64,000 bases of DNA from CAYWMY01 sp046352935. Its GTDB lineage: Bacteria; Pseudomonadota; Gammaproteobacteria; Steroidobacterales; Steroidobacteraceae. The notes beneath the pieces were generated by a model, which saw only the letters and a program-made list of their open reading frames with translations, ran no database searches and was not told the DNA's origin. A program made the position numbers and the translations under genes. The stretch covers positions 1 to 64,000 of the forward strand of contig JAXMGR010000011.1 in assembly GCA_046352935.1 (NCBI GenBank), written 5' to 3'. Each line of letters begins with the position of its first letter. The stretch's first letter is position 1. Shown here one piece after another: positions 28,758-37,520 of this stretch.

Positions 28758-30230
28758 ATGGCTGATTCCGCCAGCCCGCCTGTCTCGCTTGCTTCGACGG
28801 CCGAAGCCGGCCCGGTGCCCGATGCGCCGCTGGTCGCGATCGCGCGCTACGCGGCGTCCCGCGGAGTCGGCAGCGAGGCTGCGTTCGAGACCGCGCGGCT
28901 CTGTCTGAGGGATGCGCTGGCCTGCGGTTTCGCGGCGCTCGGTCATCCCGCCTGCACGCGGCTCCTCGGTCCCGTGGTGCCGGGGGCCACGCTGCCGGGT
29001 GGCGCCCGCGTGCCGGGCACGAGCTACGAGCTCGACCCCGTGCAGGCCGCCTTCGATCTCGGCGTGATGATCCGCTGGCTCGACTTCAACGACACCTGGC
29101 TCGCCGCGGAATGGGGACATCCTTCCGACAACCTCGGCGGCATCCTCGCCATCGCCGACTACCTGTCGCGCCGGGCGCTCGCCGGGGGCGGACCGCAGGT
29201 CCTCGTGCGCGACGTGCTCGCGGCGATGATCAAGGCCTACGAGATCCAGGGCGTGATCGCGCTCGGGAATGCATTCAACCGCATCGGCCTCGATCATGTG
29301 ATCCTCGTGCGGGTCGCCACGGCGGCCGTCGTGACGGACCTGCTGGGTGGCACGGAGGAGCAGATCCGCAATGCCGTCTCGAACGCCTGGCTCGACGGTG
29401 GCGCGCTGCGCACTTACCGGCATGCGCCGAGCACGGGTTCACGCAAGGGCTGGGCTGCCGGCGACGCGACCCGTCGTGGCGTGAGCCTTGCGCTGCTCGC
29501 GATGCGCGGAGAGATGGGCTATCCGCTCGCACTCTCGGCGCCGCGCTGGGGTTTCTACGACGCACTGTGCGCGGGCCGGCCCTTCGTGCTCGACAGGCCC
29601 TTCGGCAGCTACGTGATGGAGAACGTGCTGTTCAAGGTCCGCTTTCCGGCCGAGTTCCATGCACAGACTGCGGTGGAATGCGCGCTCGCGCTGCACACCG
29701 GCGTGAGGGACCGGCTCGACGAGGTCGAGCGGGTCGTGATCGAGACGCAGGAGCCGGCCCTGCGGATCATCGACAAGACCGGACCGCTCGCGAATCCCGC
29801 GGCCCGCGACCACTGCCTGCAGTACATGGTCGCGGTCGCGCTGATCTTCGGCCGGCTGACGGCAGCCGACTACGAGGACGCGGTCGCTTGCGACCCGCGC
29901 ATCGATGCGCTGCGCGCCCGCATGGTCCTGCGGGAGGATCCGGGATTCACCGCGGACTACTACGCCGCCGACCGGCGTTGCATCGGCAATGCACTGCAGG
30001 TGTTCTTCCGCGACAAGAGCTGCACGGCCCGTGTCGCGATCGACTCGCCGCTCGGTCACCCGCGGCGCCGCGCCGAGGCCCTCCCGGCGCTCGCGGAGAA
30101 GTTCGCCGCGTCCCTGCCCGGGGTCTTCGGGCCGAAACAGTGTGCGCGCATCCGTACCCTGTTCGACGACCCGGAGCGTCTCGACGCCCTTCCGGTGCAC
30201 GAGTTCATGGCGGCTCTGGTCCGGAATTGA
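28758..30230 (+). CDS. MmgE/PrpD family protein (2-methylcitrate dehydratase-like)
   Basis: 490 aa. DALACGFAALGHPACTRLLGPVVPG, MIRWLDFNDTWLAAEWGHPSDNLGGILAIADY and KVRFPAEFHAQTAVECALAL match the PrpD fold. PrpD dehydrates 2-methylcitrate in propionate catabolism, and the MmsA product propionyl-CoA would fit, but prpB and prpC are absent here and the family also contains other dehydratases and decarboxylases. The ATG at 28758 was chosen; the open frame upstream lacks family features. Confidence 0.85.
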   Translation: MADSASPPVSLASTAEAGPVPDAPLVAIARYAASRGVGSEAAFETARLCLRDALACGFAALGHPACTRLLGPVVPGATLPGGARVPGTSYELDPVQAAFDLGVMIRWLDFNDTWLAAEWGHPSDNLGGILAIADYLSRRALAGGGPQVLVRDVLAAMIKAYEIQGVIALGNAFNRIGLDHVILVRVATAAVVTDLLGGTEEQIRNAVSNAWLDGGALRTYRHAPSTGSRKGWAAGDATRRGVSLALLAMRGEMGYPLALSAPRWGFYDALCAGRPFVLDRPFGSYVMENVLFKVRFPAEFHAQTAVECALALHTGVRDRLDEVERVVIETQEPALRIIDKTGPLANPAARDHCLQYMVAVALIFGRLTAADYEDAVACDPRIDALRARMVLREDPGFTADYYAADRRCIGNALQVFFRDKSCTARVAIDSPLGHPRRRAEALPALAEKFAASLPGVFGPKQCARIRTLFDDPERLDALPVHEFMAALVRN

Positions 30231-30467
30231 GCCGGTCCGCACCAGGGCGGTCACTGCCGCACCCGTGATCTCGAGAGGGGGCGAACGTCGCGGGTGGCTC
30301 CGCCCCCGCCCGGCCCTCGCAGGTCCGGCAGGGCCGCGGACCGGCGCGGACTGGTAGGATTGCGACCCCGGCGCGCCGGCCCGTCCGGCGCGGTGATCCT
30401 GCGGCCTCGCCGCAGCCGGACGTCATTCACTGATTCCGTGGCCCCGAAGGCACTGGAGAGAAGGCTC

Positions 30468-31220
30468 ATGCGAAAGATTCTGGTGGGACTGAAGCGGGTG
30501 GTGGACTACAACGTTCGAGTGCGGGTGAAGCCTGACGGGAGCGGGGTGGTGCTGGACGGGGTGAAGATGGGAGTGAACCCGTTTGACGAGATTGCGCTGG
30601 AGGAGGCGCTGCGGCTGAAGGAGCGCGGCGAGGCGGACGAGGTGGTGGTGGTGAGCATCGGGGTGGAGGATGCGCAGCAGCAGTTGCGGACGGGCCTGGC
30701 GATGGGAGCGGACCGTGCGGTGCTGGTGAAGGCGGACGCGGCGGTGAGTCCGCTGACGGCGGCGCGGGTGTTTTTGAAGCTGGCGGAGCGGGAGCAGCCG
30801 CGGCTGGTGATCGTGGGCAAGCAGGCGATCGATGACGACTGCGGGCAGACGGGGCAGATGCTGGCGGCGCTGTGGGGCCGGGGGCAGGCGACGTTTGCAT
30901 CGAAGGTGGAGATTGCGGGTGAGGTGGCGCGGGTGACGCGCGAGGTGGATGCGGGGCTCGAGGTGCTGGAGGTGGATCTGCCGGCGGTGGTGAGCGCGGA
31001 TCTGCGCTTGAACGAGCCGAGGTACGTGAAGCTGCCGGACATCATGAAGGCGAAGAAGAAGCCGTTGGAGGTGCTGGAGCTGGGGTCGCTGGGTGTGGCG
31101 GCTGGGGACGGGCTGAAGGTGCTGAAGACGGAGCCGCCGGTGGCGCGGTCGAAGGGGATTGTGGTGAAGGACGTGGGCGAGCTGGTGGCGGCGCTGAAGC
31201 AGAAGGGGCTGGTGGCATGA
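30468..31220 (+). CDS. etfB: Electron transfer flavoprotein beta subunit
   Basis: 250 aa. MRKILVGLKRVVDYN start, VNPFDEIALEEALRLKE, MGADRAVLV, GKQAIDDDCGQTGQM and the C-terminal PDIMKAKKKPLE segment are all family marks. It carries AMP and part of the FAD site and passes electrons from acyl-CoA dehydrogenases to ETF:quinone oxidoreductase. GAGAGAAGG precedes the ATG. Codons end overwhelmingly in G (GTG, GCG, CTG), unlike the C-rich third positions of neighbouring genes. Confidence 0.95.
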   Translation: MRKILVGLKRVVDYNVRVRVKPDGSGVVLDGVKMGVNPFDEIALEEALRLKERGEADEVVVVSIGVEDAQQQLRTGLAMGADRAVLVKADAAVSPLTAARVFLKLAEREQPRLVIVGKQAIDDDCGQTGQMLAALWGRGQATFASKVEIAGEVARVTREVDAGLEVLEVDLPAVVSADLRLNEPRYVKLPDIMKAKKKPLEVLELGSLGVAAGDGLKVLKTEPPVARSKGIVVKDVGELVAALKQKGLVA

Positions 31221-32161
31221 GCAGGGTACTGGTGATTGCGGAGCACGCGGGTGGGAAGCTGAACGCGGCGACGGCGAAGTGCGTGAGCTGTGCGGGTCAG
31301 ATTCCGGGCGCCGAGGTGACGGTGGCGGTGCTGGCGAGTGGCGGCGCCGAGGTGGCGGCGCAGGCGGCGGGGCTGGCCGGGGTGGCGAAGGTGCTGCTTC
31401 TGGAGCATGCGGGGAACGGTCATGCGCTGGCGGCGGTGCAGGCGCCGCAGGTGGCGGCGCTGGCGCAGGACTACACGCACGTGCTGGCGCCGTCGACGAC
31501 GTATGGCAAGGACCTGCTGCCGCGGGTGGCGGCGCTGCTGGGCGTGGACCAGATCAGCGACCTGCAGGCGGTGCTGGGGGAGCAGACGTTCCAGCGGCCG
31601 ACGTATGCGGGCAATGCGATCGTGACGGTGGAGGCGGTGGCGAGTCCGGTGGTGGCGACGGTGCGGATTGCGAGCTTCCAGGCGGTGGCGTCCGGAGGGC
31701 CGGCGCCCATCGAGACGGTGAACCTGAACGTGGAGCTGCCGGGGCACACGCGCTTCGTGGAGCAGAAGAGCGCGGCGAGCGACCGGCCGGACCTGCAGTC
31801 GGCGGCGAAGGTGGTGTCCGGGGGCCGGGCGTTCGGCAGCGCGGAGAACTTCCAGCTGCTGTACGGGCTCGCCGACCAGCTGGGCGCTGCGGTGGGCGCC
31901 TCGCGTGCGGCGGTGGATGCGGGCTATGCGCCGTCGGACCTGCAGGTGGGGCAGACGGGCAAGATCATCGCGCCGGAAGTGTACTTCGCGTTCGGCATCT
32001 CGGGGGCGATCCAGCACCTCACCGGGATCAAGGACGCGCGCACCATCGTGGCGGTGAACAAGGACCCCGAGGCGCCGATCTTCGAGGTCGCCGACCTCGG
32101 GCTCGTCGCCGACCTGTTCGCCGTCATCCCCGAACTCAGGAAAGCACTCGGCGGCGGTTGA
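31217..32161 (+). CDS. etfA: Electron transfer flavoprotein alpha subunit
   Basis: 314 aa, ATGA-coupled to etfB. N-terminal domain contains TTYGKDLLPRVAALL. The C-terminal FAD-binding part has VVSGGRAFGS, GASRAAVDAGY, QVGQTGKIIAPEVYFAFGISGAIQHL and AVNKDPEAPIFEVADLG. It partners EtfB. The G-ending codon bias of etfB continues to about 31.98 kb and then gives way to the usual C-ending usage within this gene. It is the likely acceptor for the acyl-CoA dehydrogenase at 38.7 kb. Confidence 0.96.
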   Translation: MSRVLVIAEHAGGKLNAATAKCVSCAGQIPGAEVTVAVLASGGAEVAAQAAGLAGVAKVLLLEHAGNGHALAAVQAPQVAALAQDYTHVLAPSTTYGKDLLPRVAALLGVDQISDLQAVLGEQTFQRPTYAGNAIVTVEAVASPVVATVRIASFQAVASGGPAPIETVNLNVELPGHTRFVEQKSAASDRPDLQSAAKVVSGGRAFGSAENFQLLYGLADQLGAAVGASRAAVDAGYAPSDLQVGQTGKIIAPEVYFAFGISGAIQHLTGIKDARTIVAVNKDPEAPIFEVADLGLVADLFAVIPELRKALGGG

Positions 32162-32185
32162 GAGAACCGCTCGAGGACCAACACC

Positions 32186-32965
32186 ATGACGAACAATGCC
32201 GTTGAAATCGAACGCCGCGGCCACGTGGCCATCCTGAGGCTGAACCGGCCCGACGCGGCGAACACCATCGATCTGGACCTGGCGCGCGCGTTGCTCGACG
32301 CGGCCTACCGCATCCAGGCCGATGCGGGCGTGCGCGCCGCGGTGCTGACCGGCGCGGGCGGCAGCTTCTGCTTCGGCGGTGACCTGCGCGGCATGATGGC
32401 GACCGGCGGCGAGATCACGCCGTTCCTGCGCGAACTCACGGCCACGCTGCACGCCGCGGTGGCGCAGCTCGCGCGCATGGACGCGCCGCTCATCGCCGCC
32501 GTGAACGGCACGACCGCGGGCGCGGGCATCGGTCTCGTGGCGCTCGCGGACCTCGCCGTCGCGGCCGAGAGCGCGAAGTTCTCGCTGGCCTACACGGGTG
32601 TGGGGCTGACGCCCGATGGCGGCACCTCGTTCCTGTTGCCGCGCCTCGTCGGCACGAAGCGCGCGATGGAACTGCTGCTCACGAACCGCGCCCTCACGGC
32701 CGCTGAAGCACGCGACTGGGGGCTCCTCAACGAAGTCGTGCCGGATGCGGAAGTGCTCCCGCGCGCGCTCGCGATCGCCGAGCGCCTCGCCGCGGGACCC
32801 GTGGGCGCGTTCGGTCGCACCAAGCGCCTCGTCGCCGCGGCGAACGGCGCGCTCGAGACGCACATGGCGCTCGAGAGCGAGAACATCGCCCAGCAGGGTG
32901 GCACGGCCGAAGGCCGGGAGGGCATCCAGGCCTTCCTCGGGAAGCGCAAGCCGAAGTACGTCTGA
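32186..32965 (+). CDS. Enoyl-CoA hydratase/isomerase family protein
   Basis: 259 aa crotonase fold. Oxyanion-hole segments GAGGSFCFGGDLRGM and NGTTAGAGIGLVALADLAVA; later GLTPDGGTSFLLPRLVG resembles the PaaG-type isomerase/hydratase subgroup. Asp in PDGG may be the catalytic acid, and the classic double-Glu hydratase pattern is not obvious, so isomerase activity is possible. 24 bp after etfA; likely the same operon. Confidence 0.88.
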   Translation: MTNNAVEIERRGHVAILRLNRPDAANTIDLDLARALLDAAYRIQADAGVRAAVLTGAGGSFCFGGDLRGMMATGGEITPFLRELTATLHAAVAQLARMDAPLIAAVNGTTAGAGIGLVALADLAVAAESAKFSLAYTGVGLTPDGGTSFLLPRLVGTKRAMELLLTNRALTAAEARDWGLLNEVVPDAEVLPRALAIAERLAAGPVGAFGRTKRLVAAANGALETHMALESENIAQQGGTAEGREGIQAFLGKRKPKYV

Positions 32966-33055
32966 ACCCGGCCGGCCCGGCGTGCCCGGCGCGGGCCTCG
33001 TGTCGCAGGCGGATCGTCACGACGCCGTCACGGTTTGGTCGGTCCTCGCGCGGCT

Positions 33056-33718
33056 TCATCCGCGCGGCTTCAACCCCTGCTCGAACACACTGAGGAACCG
33101 GTCCGCGATCTCGTCGGGGGTCAGCGAGTCGTCCGCGCGGTACCAGTGCGAGATCCAGTTCAGTGAGCCCGCGAGTGCGAAGGCCGCCATCTTGGCATCG
33201 CACGGCGCGATCGAGCCGTCGGCGATGCCTTCCTCGATGAGCCCGCGCAGGCCCCGGTCGATCTCGGTCTTCAGCGCGCCGATCTGCCGGCTCATGTCGG
33301 CACCGAGGTCCTGGTCCTCCGCGCGCACCATGCACCAGCCGAAGTCCGAGGTCACCGCTTCCAGATAGCGGCGCAGCACCAGCATGAGCCGCTCACGCCC
33401 GCTCGCACGGCTCCCCTGCACCTCGACGAAGGCGGCGCGGATCAGGTCGAGGCCCGTGCGGAAGCACTCGAACAGGATCTGCTCCTTGCTGGTGACGTAG
33501 TGGTAGATCGTCGGTTTCGTGACGGAGAGGCGCGCCGCGATGTCGTCCAGCGAGGTGTTGTGGTAGCCGCGCTCCCGGAAAGCGCGCGCGGCCGTGAGGA
33601 TCACGGCGTCGCGCTTGACGGCGCGCTGCTCGGCGCGCACGCGTTCCTGCTGCCAGGGCGACTCGATGGGTGTGACGGCCTGCAGGGACCTGCGGGGGCG
33701 TGTTTCGCGACGGGCCAA
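33056..33718 (-). CDS. TetR-family regulator, divergent from icmF
   Basis: 220 aa. N-terminal DNA-binding domain with TSLDDIAARLSVTKPTIYHYVTSKEQIL at about 55-82; C-terminal TetR_C-type ligand domain. Acyl-CoA-responsive regulators of this class (PsrA/FadR-like TetR) commonly control fatty-acid genes. It lies divergent from icmF, 185 bp apart, with a candidate operator in between, so icmF and its downstream thiolase/ACAD genes are the likely targets. Confidence 0.88.
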   Translation of the reverse strand: MARRETRPRRSLQAVTPIESPWQQERVRAEQRAVKRDAVILTAARAFRERGYHNTSLDDIAARLSVTKPTIYHYVTSKEQILFECFRTGLDLIRAAFVEVQGSRASGRERLMLVLRRYLEAVTSDFGWCMVRAEDQDLGADMSRQIGALKTEIDRGLRGLIEEGIADGSIAPCDAKMAAFALAGSLNWISHWYRADDSLTPDEIADRFLSVFEQGLKPRG

Positions 33719-33807
33719 GGCCAGCTCCTTGAACAGGCATGAGTATCGCAGACCGGTCCGACCGCCAGCGAGCCCTGCAGGGCTCCGCGGTGTTGTCTGC
33801 GACCCGG

Positions 33808-33862
33808 TTGCCTACCTGCCGGTATTAGACCTATACTCTCCAGTAACCATCATACCCGGCAG
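33808..33862 (+). promoter_or_regulatory. Candidate icmF promoter with overlapping inverted repeat
   Basis: TTGCCT (33808-33813) and TATACT (33832-33837), spaced by 18 bp, form a good sigma-70 promoter reading toward icmF. An imperfect inverted repeat, CTGCCGGTAT (33816-33825) and ATACCCGGCAG (33852-33862), brackets the -10 region and start point. This is well placed for repression by the divergent TetR protein. No binding evidence exists beyond placement. Confidence 0.5.
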
Positions 33863-33903
33863 TACGATCGCCGGGAAGCCCAACCCACCAAAGGTCCCCG
33901 CTC

Positions 33904-36900
33904 ATGCGCAACACGGCCATCGCCGTCGGCTCCGCTGCCGACGCCACGACCGATAGCTCCCAGAACATGGGGCACCCGCTGCGCTTCGTGACCGCGGCTT
34001 CGCTGTTCGACGGCCACGACGCCGCGATCAACATGATCCGCCGGCTGCTGCAGGCGAACGGCGCCGAGGTCATCCATCTCGGGCACAACCGTTCGGTGGA
34101 CGACATCGTGCGCGCCGCGATCCAGGAGGACGCCGACGGCATCGCCGTGAGTTCCTACCAGGGCGGCCACAACGAATATTTCGCGTACATGGTGGACGTG
34201 CTGCGCGAGCGGGGCGCCGAGCACATCCGCGTCGTCGTGGGTGGTGGCGGCACGATCTCTCCCGACGAGATCGCGGCGCTCGAGCGGCACGGCATCGAGA
34301 AGATCTACACGCCCGAGGACGGCCGTCAACTGGGTCTCGCGGGCATGATCGACGACGTCTTCAGACGCGTGCGCGCGGCGCGGAAGCCCGCGTTCGCGTT
34401 CGGGCCGCTGAATCCCGGCGATCCGCAGCAGCTCGCGCGCACCATCACGGCCATCGAGGAAGGCGACGCCGCCGCGGCCGCGATCCGCGACCAGGTGCAG
34501 CGCGCGCTCGGGCGCAGCACGCGCCGCGCGCCGGTCGTCGGCATCACGGGCACGGGCGGCGCGGGCAAGTCCTCGCTGAACGACGAACTGCTGCAGCGTT
34601 TCGTGCGCCAGTTCCCGGAGCGCAACATCGCGGTCGTCGCCGTCGATCCCACGCGGCGCCGCTCGGGCGGTGCGCTGCTCGGTGACCGCATCCGCATGAA
34701 CAGCCTCGGCTCGCAGCGCATCTACATGCGCTCGCTGGCCACGCGCCGCCAGAACCTCGCGACCTCCGCGGTGCTGCGCGACGTGATCGATCTCTACCAG
34801 CTCGCCGGCTTCGACCTCATCGTGGTCGAGACCGCGGGCATCGGCCAGAGCGACACCGAGATCGTCGACGTCGCCGACCTGCCGATCTACGTGATGACGA
34901 GCGAGTACGGCGCGGCGAGCCAGCTCGAGAAGATCGACATGCTCGACTACGCCGACATGGTCGTGCTGAACAAGTTCGAGAAGCGCGGCGCCGAGGACGC
35001 GCTGCGCGACGTGCGCAAGCAGTGGCGCCGCAACCATCCCGACCGCATGCGGATCCCCGACGAGGACGTGCCCGTCTATCCGACCATCGCGAGCCGTTTC
35101 AACGACCCCGGCGTGAACCGCCTGTTCGTCGCGATCTGCCGCGGGCTCGATGCCACCAGCGGTCCGGCGCGCTGGCCCGTGTCCGACGTCGGCCCCACGG
35201 AATTCACCTCGCGCGAGGCGCTGATCCCCGGACCCCGTGTGCGTTATCTCGCCGAGATCTCGGGTAACGGCCGCCGCGCCCGCGACGAGGTCGAGGCACG
35301 CAGCGCGGCTGCGCGGCGCGCGCAGGGCCTCTACGAGGCGCTCAGGTCGCTGCGCGATCCGGCGCTGCCGTCACCGCTCGATCGTTACGCCGAGGTCGCG
35401 CTCGACGCGCCGGGCGCCGACGTGGAGGCGGGAGCCGACGGCACGCTGCGCGAGCTGCGCGTGGGTTACAACCGGGCGCTCGACGAGATCGGCGCGGAGG
35501 GTGTCGGCGAGCTCAAGGCCTGGTCGCGGCGCGTCGCCGATGTGAGCGGCGAGCACTACTCGTACAAGGTCCGCGGCAAGGAGGTCACGGGCGACAACTA
35601 CACCGAGACGTTGAGCGGCAGCCAGGTGCCGAAGGTCGCCGTGCCGAAGACGCAGGACTGGGCCGAGATCCTGCGGTTCGTGCTCACCGAGAACCTGCCG
35701 GGCCACTATCCCTACACGGGCGGTGTCTATCCGTACCGCCGCGAGGCCGAGGATCCGACACGCATGTTCGCGGGCGAGGGGACGCCCGAGCGCACGAACC
35801 GCCGCTTCCACTACCTTGCGCGCGGCCAGTCGTCCACGCGCCTGTCCACCGCCTTCGATTCGACGACGCTGTACGGCGAGGACCCGGACCTGCGTCCCGA
35901 CATCTACGGCCGCACGGGAAATTCCGGCGTGTCGATCGCGACACTCGACGACATGAAGAAGCTCTATTCGGGCTTCGATCTCTGCGCGCCCACGACGTCG
36001 GTTTCGATGACCATCAACGGTCCCGCGCCGATGCTCCTCGCGATGTTCATGAACACCGCGATCGACCAGCACGTCGAGGCCTTCCTGAGGAAGTCCGGGC
36101 GCTGGGTGGCCACCGAGGCGAAGATCGCCGAACTGAAGGCGGCGCGCGCCGCTGCCGGCGCGACCATGCCCGTCTACAACGGCGAGCTGCCGGAGGGCCA
36201 CAACGGCGCCGGGCTGGCGCTGCTCGGTCTCACCAGCGACGAGCTCATCGGCTCGAACGCGAAGGGCGAGCCCGTGCTGACGGCCGAGGAGCACGCGCGG
36301 CTGCGCTGCGAGGCGCTGTCCCAGGTGCGCGGCACCGTGCAGGCCGACATCCTCAAGGAGGACCAGGCGCAGAACACCTGCATCTTCTCGACGGAGTTCG
36401 CGCTCCGGATGATGGGCGACGTGCAGCAGTTCTTCACCGACAACAACGTGAGGAACTTCTACTCGGTTTCCATTTCCGGATACCACATCGCCGAGGCGGG
36501 AGCGAACCCGATCTCGCAGCTCGCGTTCACGCTGGCGAACGGCTTCACGATCGTCGAGTACTACCTCGCGCGCGGCATGAAGATCGACGACTTCGCGCCG
36601 AACCTGTCGTTCTTCTTCTCGAACGGCATGGACCCCGAGTACGCGGTGATCGGCCGCGTGGCGCGGCGCATCTGGGCGCGCGCGATGCGCGACCTGTACG
36701 GCGGCGGGCCGCGCTCGCAGATGCTGAAGTACCACATCCAGACCTCGGGCCGGTCGCTGCACGCGCGCGAGATCCAGTTCAACGACATCCGCACGACGCT
36801 GCAGGCGATGTATGCGCTGTTCGACAACTGCAACTCGCTGCACACCAACGCCTACGACGAGGCGCTGACGACGCCGACCGAGGAGAGCGTGCGCCGTGCG

Positions 36901-37431
36901 GTCGCGATCCAGCTGATCATCAACCGCGAGCTCGGCCTCAACAGGATCCAGAACCCCTGGCAGGGCTCGTGGGCGCTCGAATACCTGACCGACCTCGTCG
37001 AGGAGGCCGTGTACAAGGAGTTCGACGCCATCAGTGAGCGCGGCGGCGTGCTGGGCGCGATGGAGACGATGTACCAGCGCGGCAAGATCCAGGAAGAGAG
37101 CCTGTACTACGAGACGAAGAAGCACGACGGCTCGCTGCCCATCATCGGCGTCAACACCTTCCTGTCGAAGGCCGACGCGACCGAGGAACATGCGAGCACG
37201 GAGATCTTCCGCTCCTCGGAGGAGGAGAAGCAGGCCCAGGTCGCGGCCGTGCAGGCCTTCCAGGGGCGCAACGGCGGGCGCGGGCCCGAGGCGCTGCGGA
37301 GCCTGCAGCGCATCGCCGCCGAGCGCGGCAACGTGTTCGCGGCGCTGATGGACACCGTGAAGGCCTGTTCACTGGGCCAGATCTCGAATGCGCTGTACCT
37401 GGTGGGCGGGCAGTACCGACGCAGCATGTGA
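33904..37431 (+). CDS. icmF: Fused isobutyryl-CoA mutase (B12 domain, G-protein chaperone, mutase)
   Basis: 1175 aa in the IcmF order. The B12-binding domain is at about 25-160 (SLFDGHDAAINMI supplies the cobalt-ligand His). The MeaB-like GTPase starts at about 195 with P-loop TGTGGAGKSS near 214-223 and base-recognition VLNKFEKRG. The acyl-CoA mutase barrel follows from about 560 (YPYTGGVYPYRR onward). Two specificity positions can be aligned with methylmalonyl-CoA mutase: RMFAGEG has Phe622 where MCM has Tyr89, and KEDQAQNTC has Gln823 where MCM has Arg207. Both changes are typical of isobutyryl-CoA or pivalyl-CoA mutases. It interconverts isobutyryl- and n-butyryl-CoA, and the GTPase loads and protects the cofactor. 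Confidence 0.95.
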   Translation: MRNTAIAVGSAADATTDSSQNMGHPLRFVTAASLFDGHDAAINMIRRLLQANGAEVIHLGHNRSVDDIVRAAIQEDADGIAVSSYQGGHNEYFAYMVDVLRERGAEHIRVVVGGGGTISPDEIAALERHGIEKIYTPEDGRQLGLAGMIDDVFRRVRAARKPAFAFGPLNPGDPQQLARTITAIEEGDAAAAAIRDQVQRALGRSTRRAPVVGITGTGGAGKSSLNDELLQRFVRQFPERNIAVVAVDPTRRRSGGALLGDRIRMNSLGSQRIYMRSLATRRQNLATSAVLRDVIDLYQLAGFDLIVVETAGIGQSDTEIVDVADLPIYVMTSEYGAASQLEKIDMLDYADMVVLNKFEKRGAEDALRDVRKQWRRNHPDRMRIPDEDVPVYPTIASRFNDPGVNRLFVAICRGLDATSGPARWPVSDVGPTEFTSREALIPGPRVRYLAEISGNGRRARDEVEARSAAARRAQGLYEALRSLRDPALPSPLDRYAEVALDAPGADVEAGADGTLRELRVGYNRALDEIGAEGVGELKAWSRRVADVSGEHYSYKVRGKEVTGDNYTETLSGSQVPKVAVPKTQDWAEILRFVLTENLPGHYPYTGGVYPYRREAEDPTRMFAGEGTPERTNRRFHYLARGQSSTRLSTAFDSTTLYGEDPDLRPDIYGRTGNSGVSIATLDDMKKLYSGFDLCAPTTSVSMTINGPAPMLLAMFMNTAIDQHVEAFLRKSGRWVATEAKIAELKAARAAAGATMPVYNGELPEGHNGAGLALLGLTSDELIGSNAKGEPVLTAEEHARLRCEALSQVRGTVQADILKEDQAQNTCIFSTEFALRMMGDVQQFFTDNNVRNFYSVSISGYHIAEAGANPISQLAFTLANGFTIVEYYLARGMKIDDFAPNLSFFFSNGMDPEYAVIGRVARRIWARAMRDLYGGGPRSQMLKYHIQTSGRSLHAREIQFNDIRTTLQAMYALFDNCNSLHTNAYDEALTTPTEESVRRAVAIQLIINRELGLNRIQNPWQGSWALEYLTDLVEEAVYKEFDAISERGGVLGAMETMYQRGKIQEESLYYETKKHDGSLPIIGVNTFLSKADATEEHASTEIFRSSEEEKQAQVAAVQAFQGRNGGRGPEALRSLQRIAAERGNVFAALMDTVKACSLGQISNALYLVGGQYRRSM

Positions 37432-37520
37432 TCGAATGACGGCCGGGCCCGCGATCTGCACGGGGTCCCCGTGCGGCGCGCGCCGGGCAACCTGTGACTT
37501 GAACATCCGGAGACGATCGA

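Noticed and set aside
30506..32863. 785-aa minus-strand open frame over etfBA
   Set aside because: Shadow caused by the extreme G-ending codon bias of etfBA; sequence is low-complexity His/Arg/Gln.
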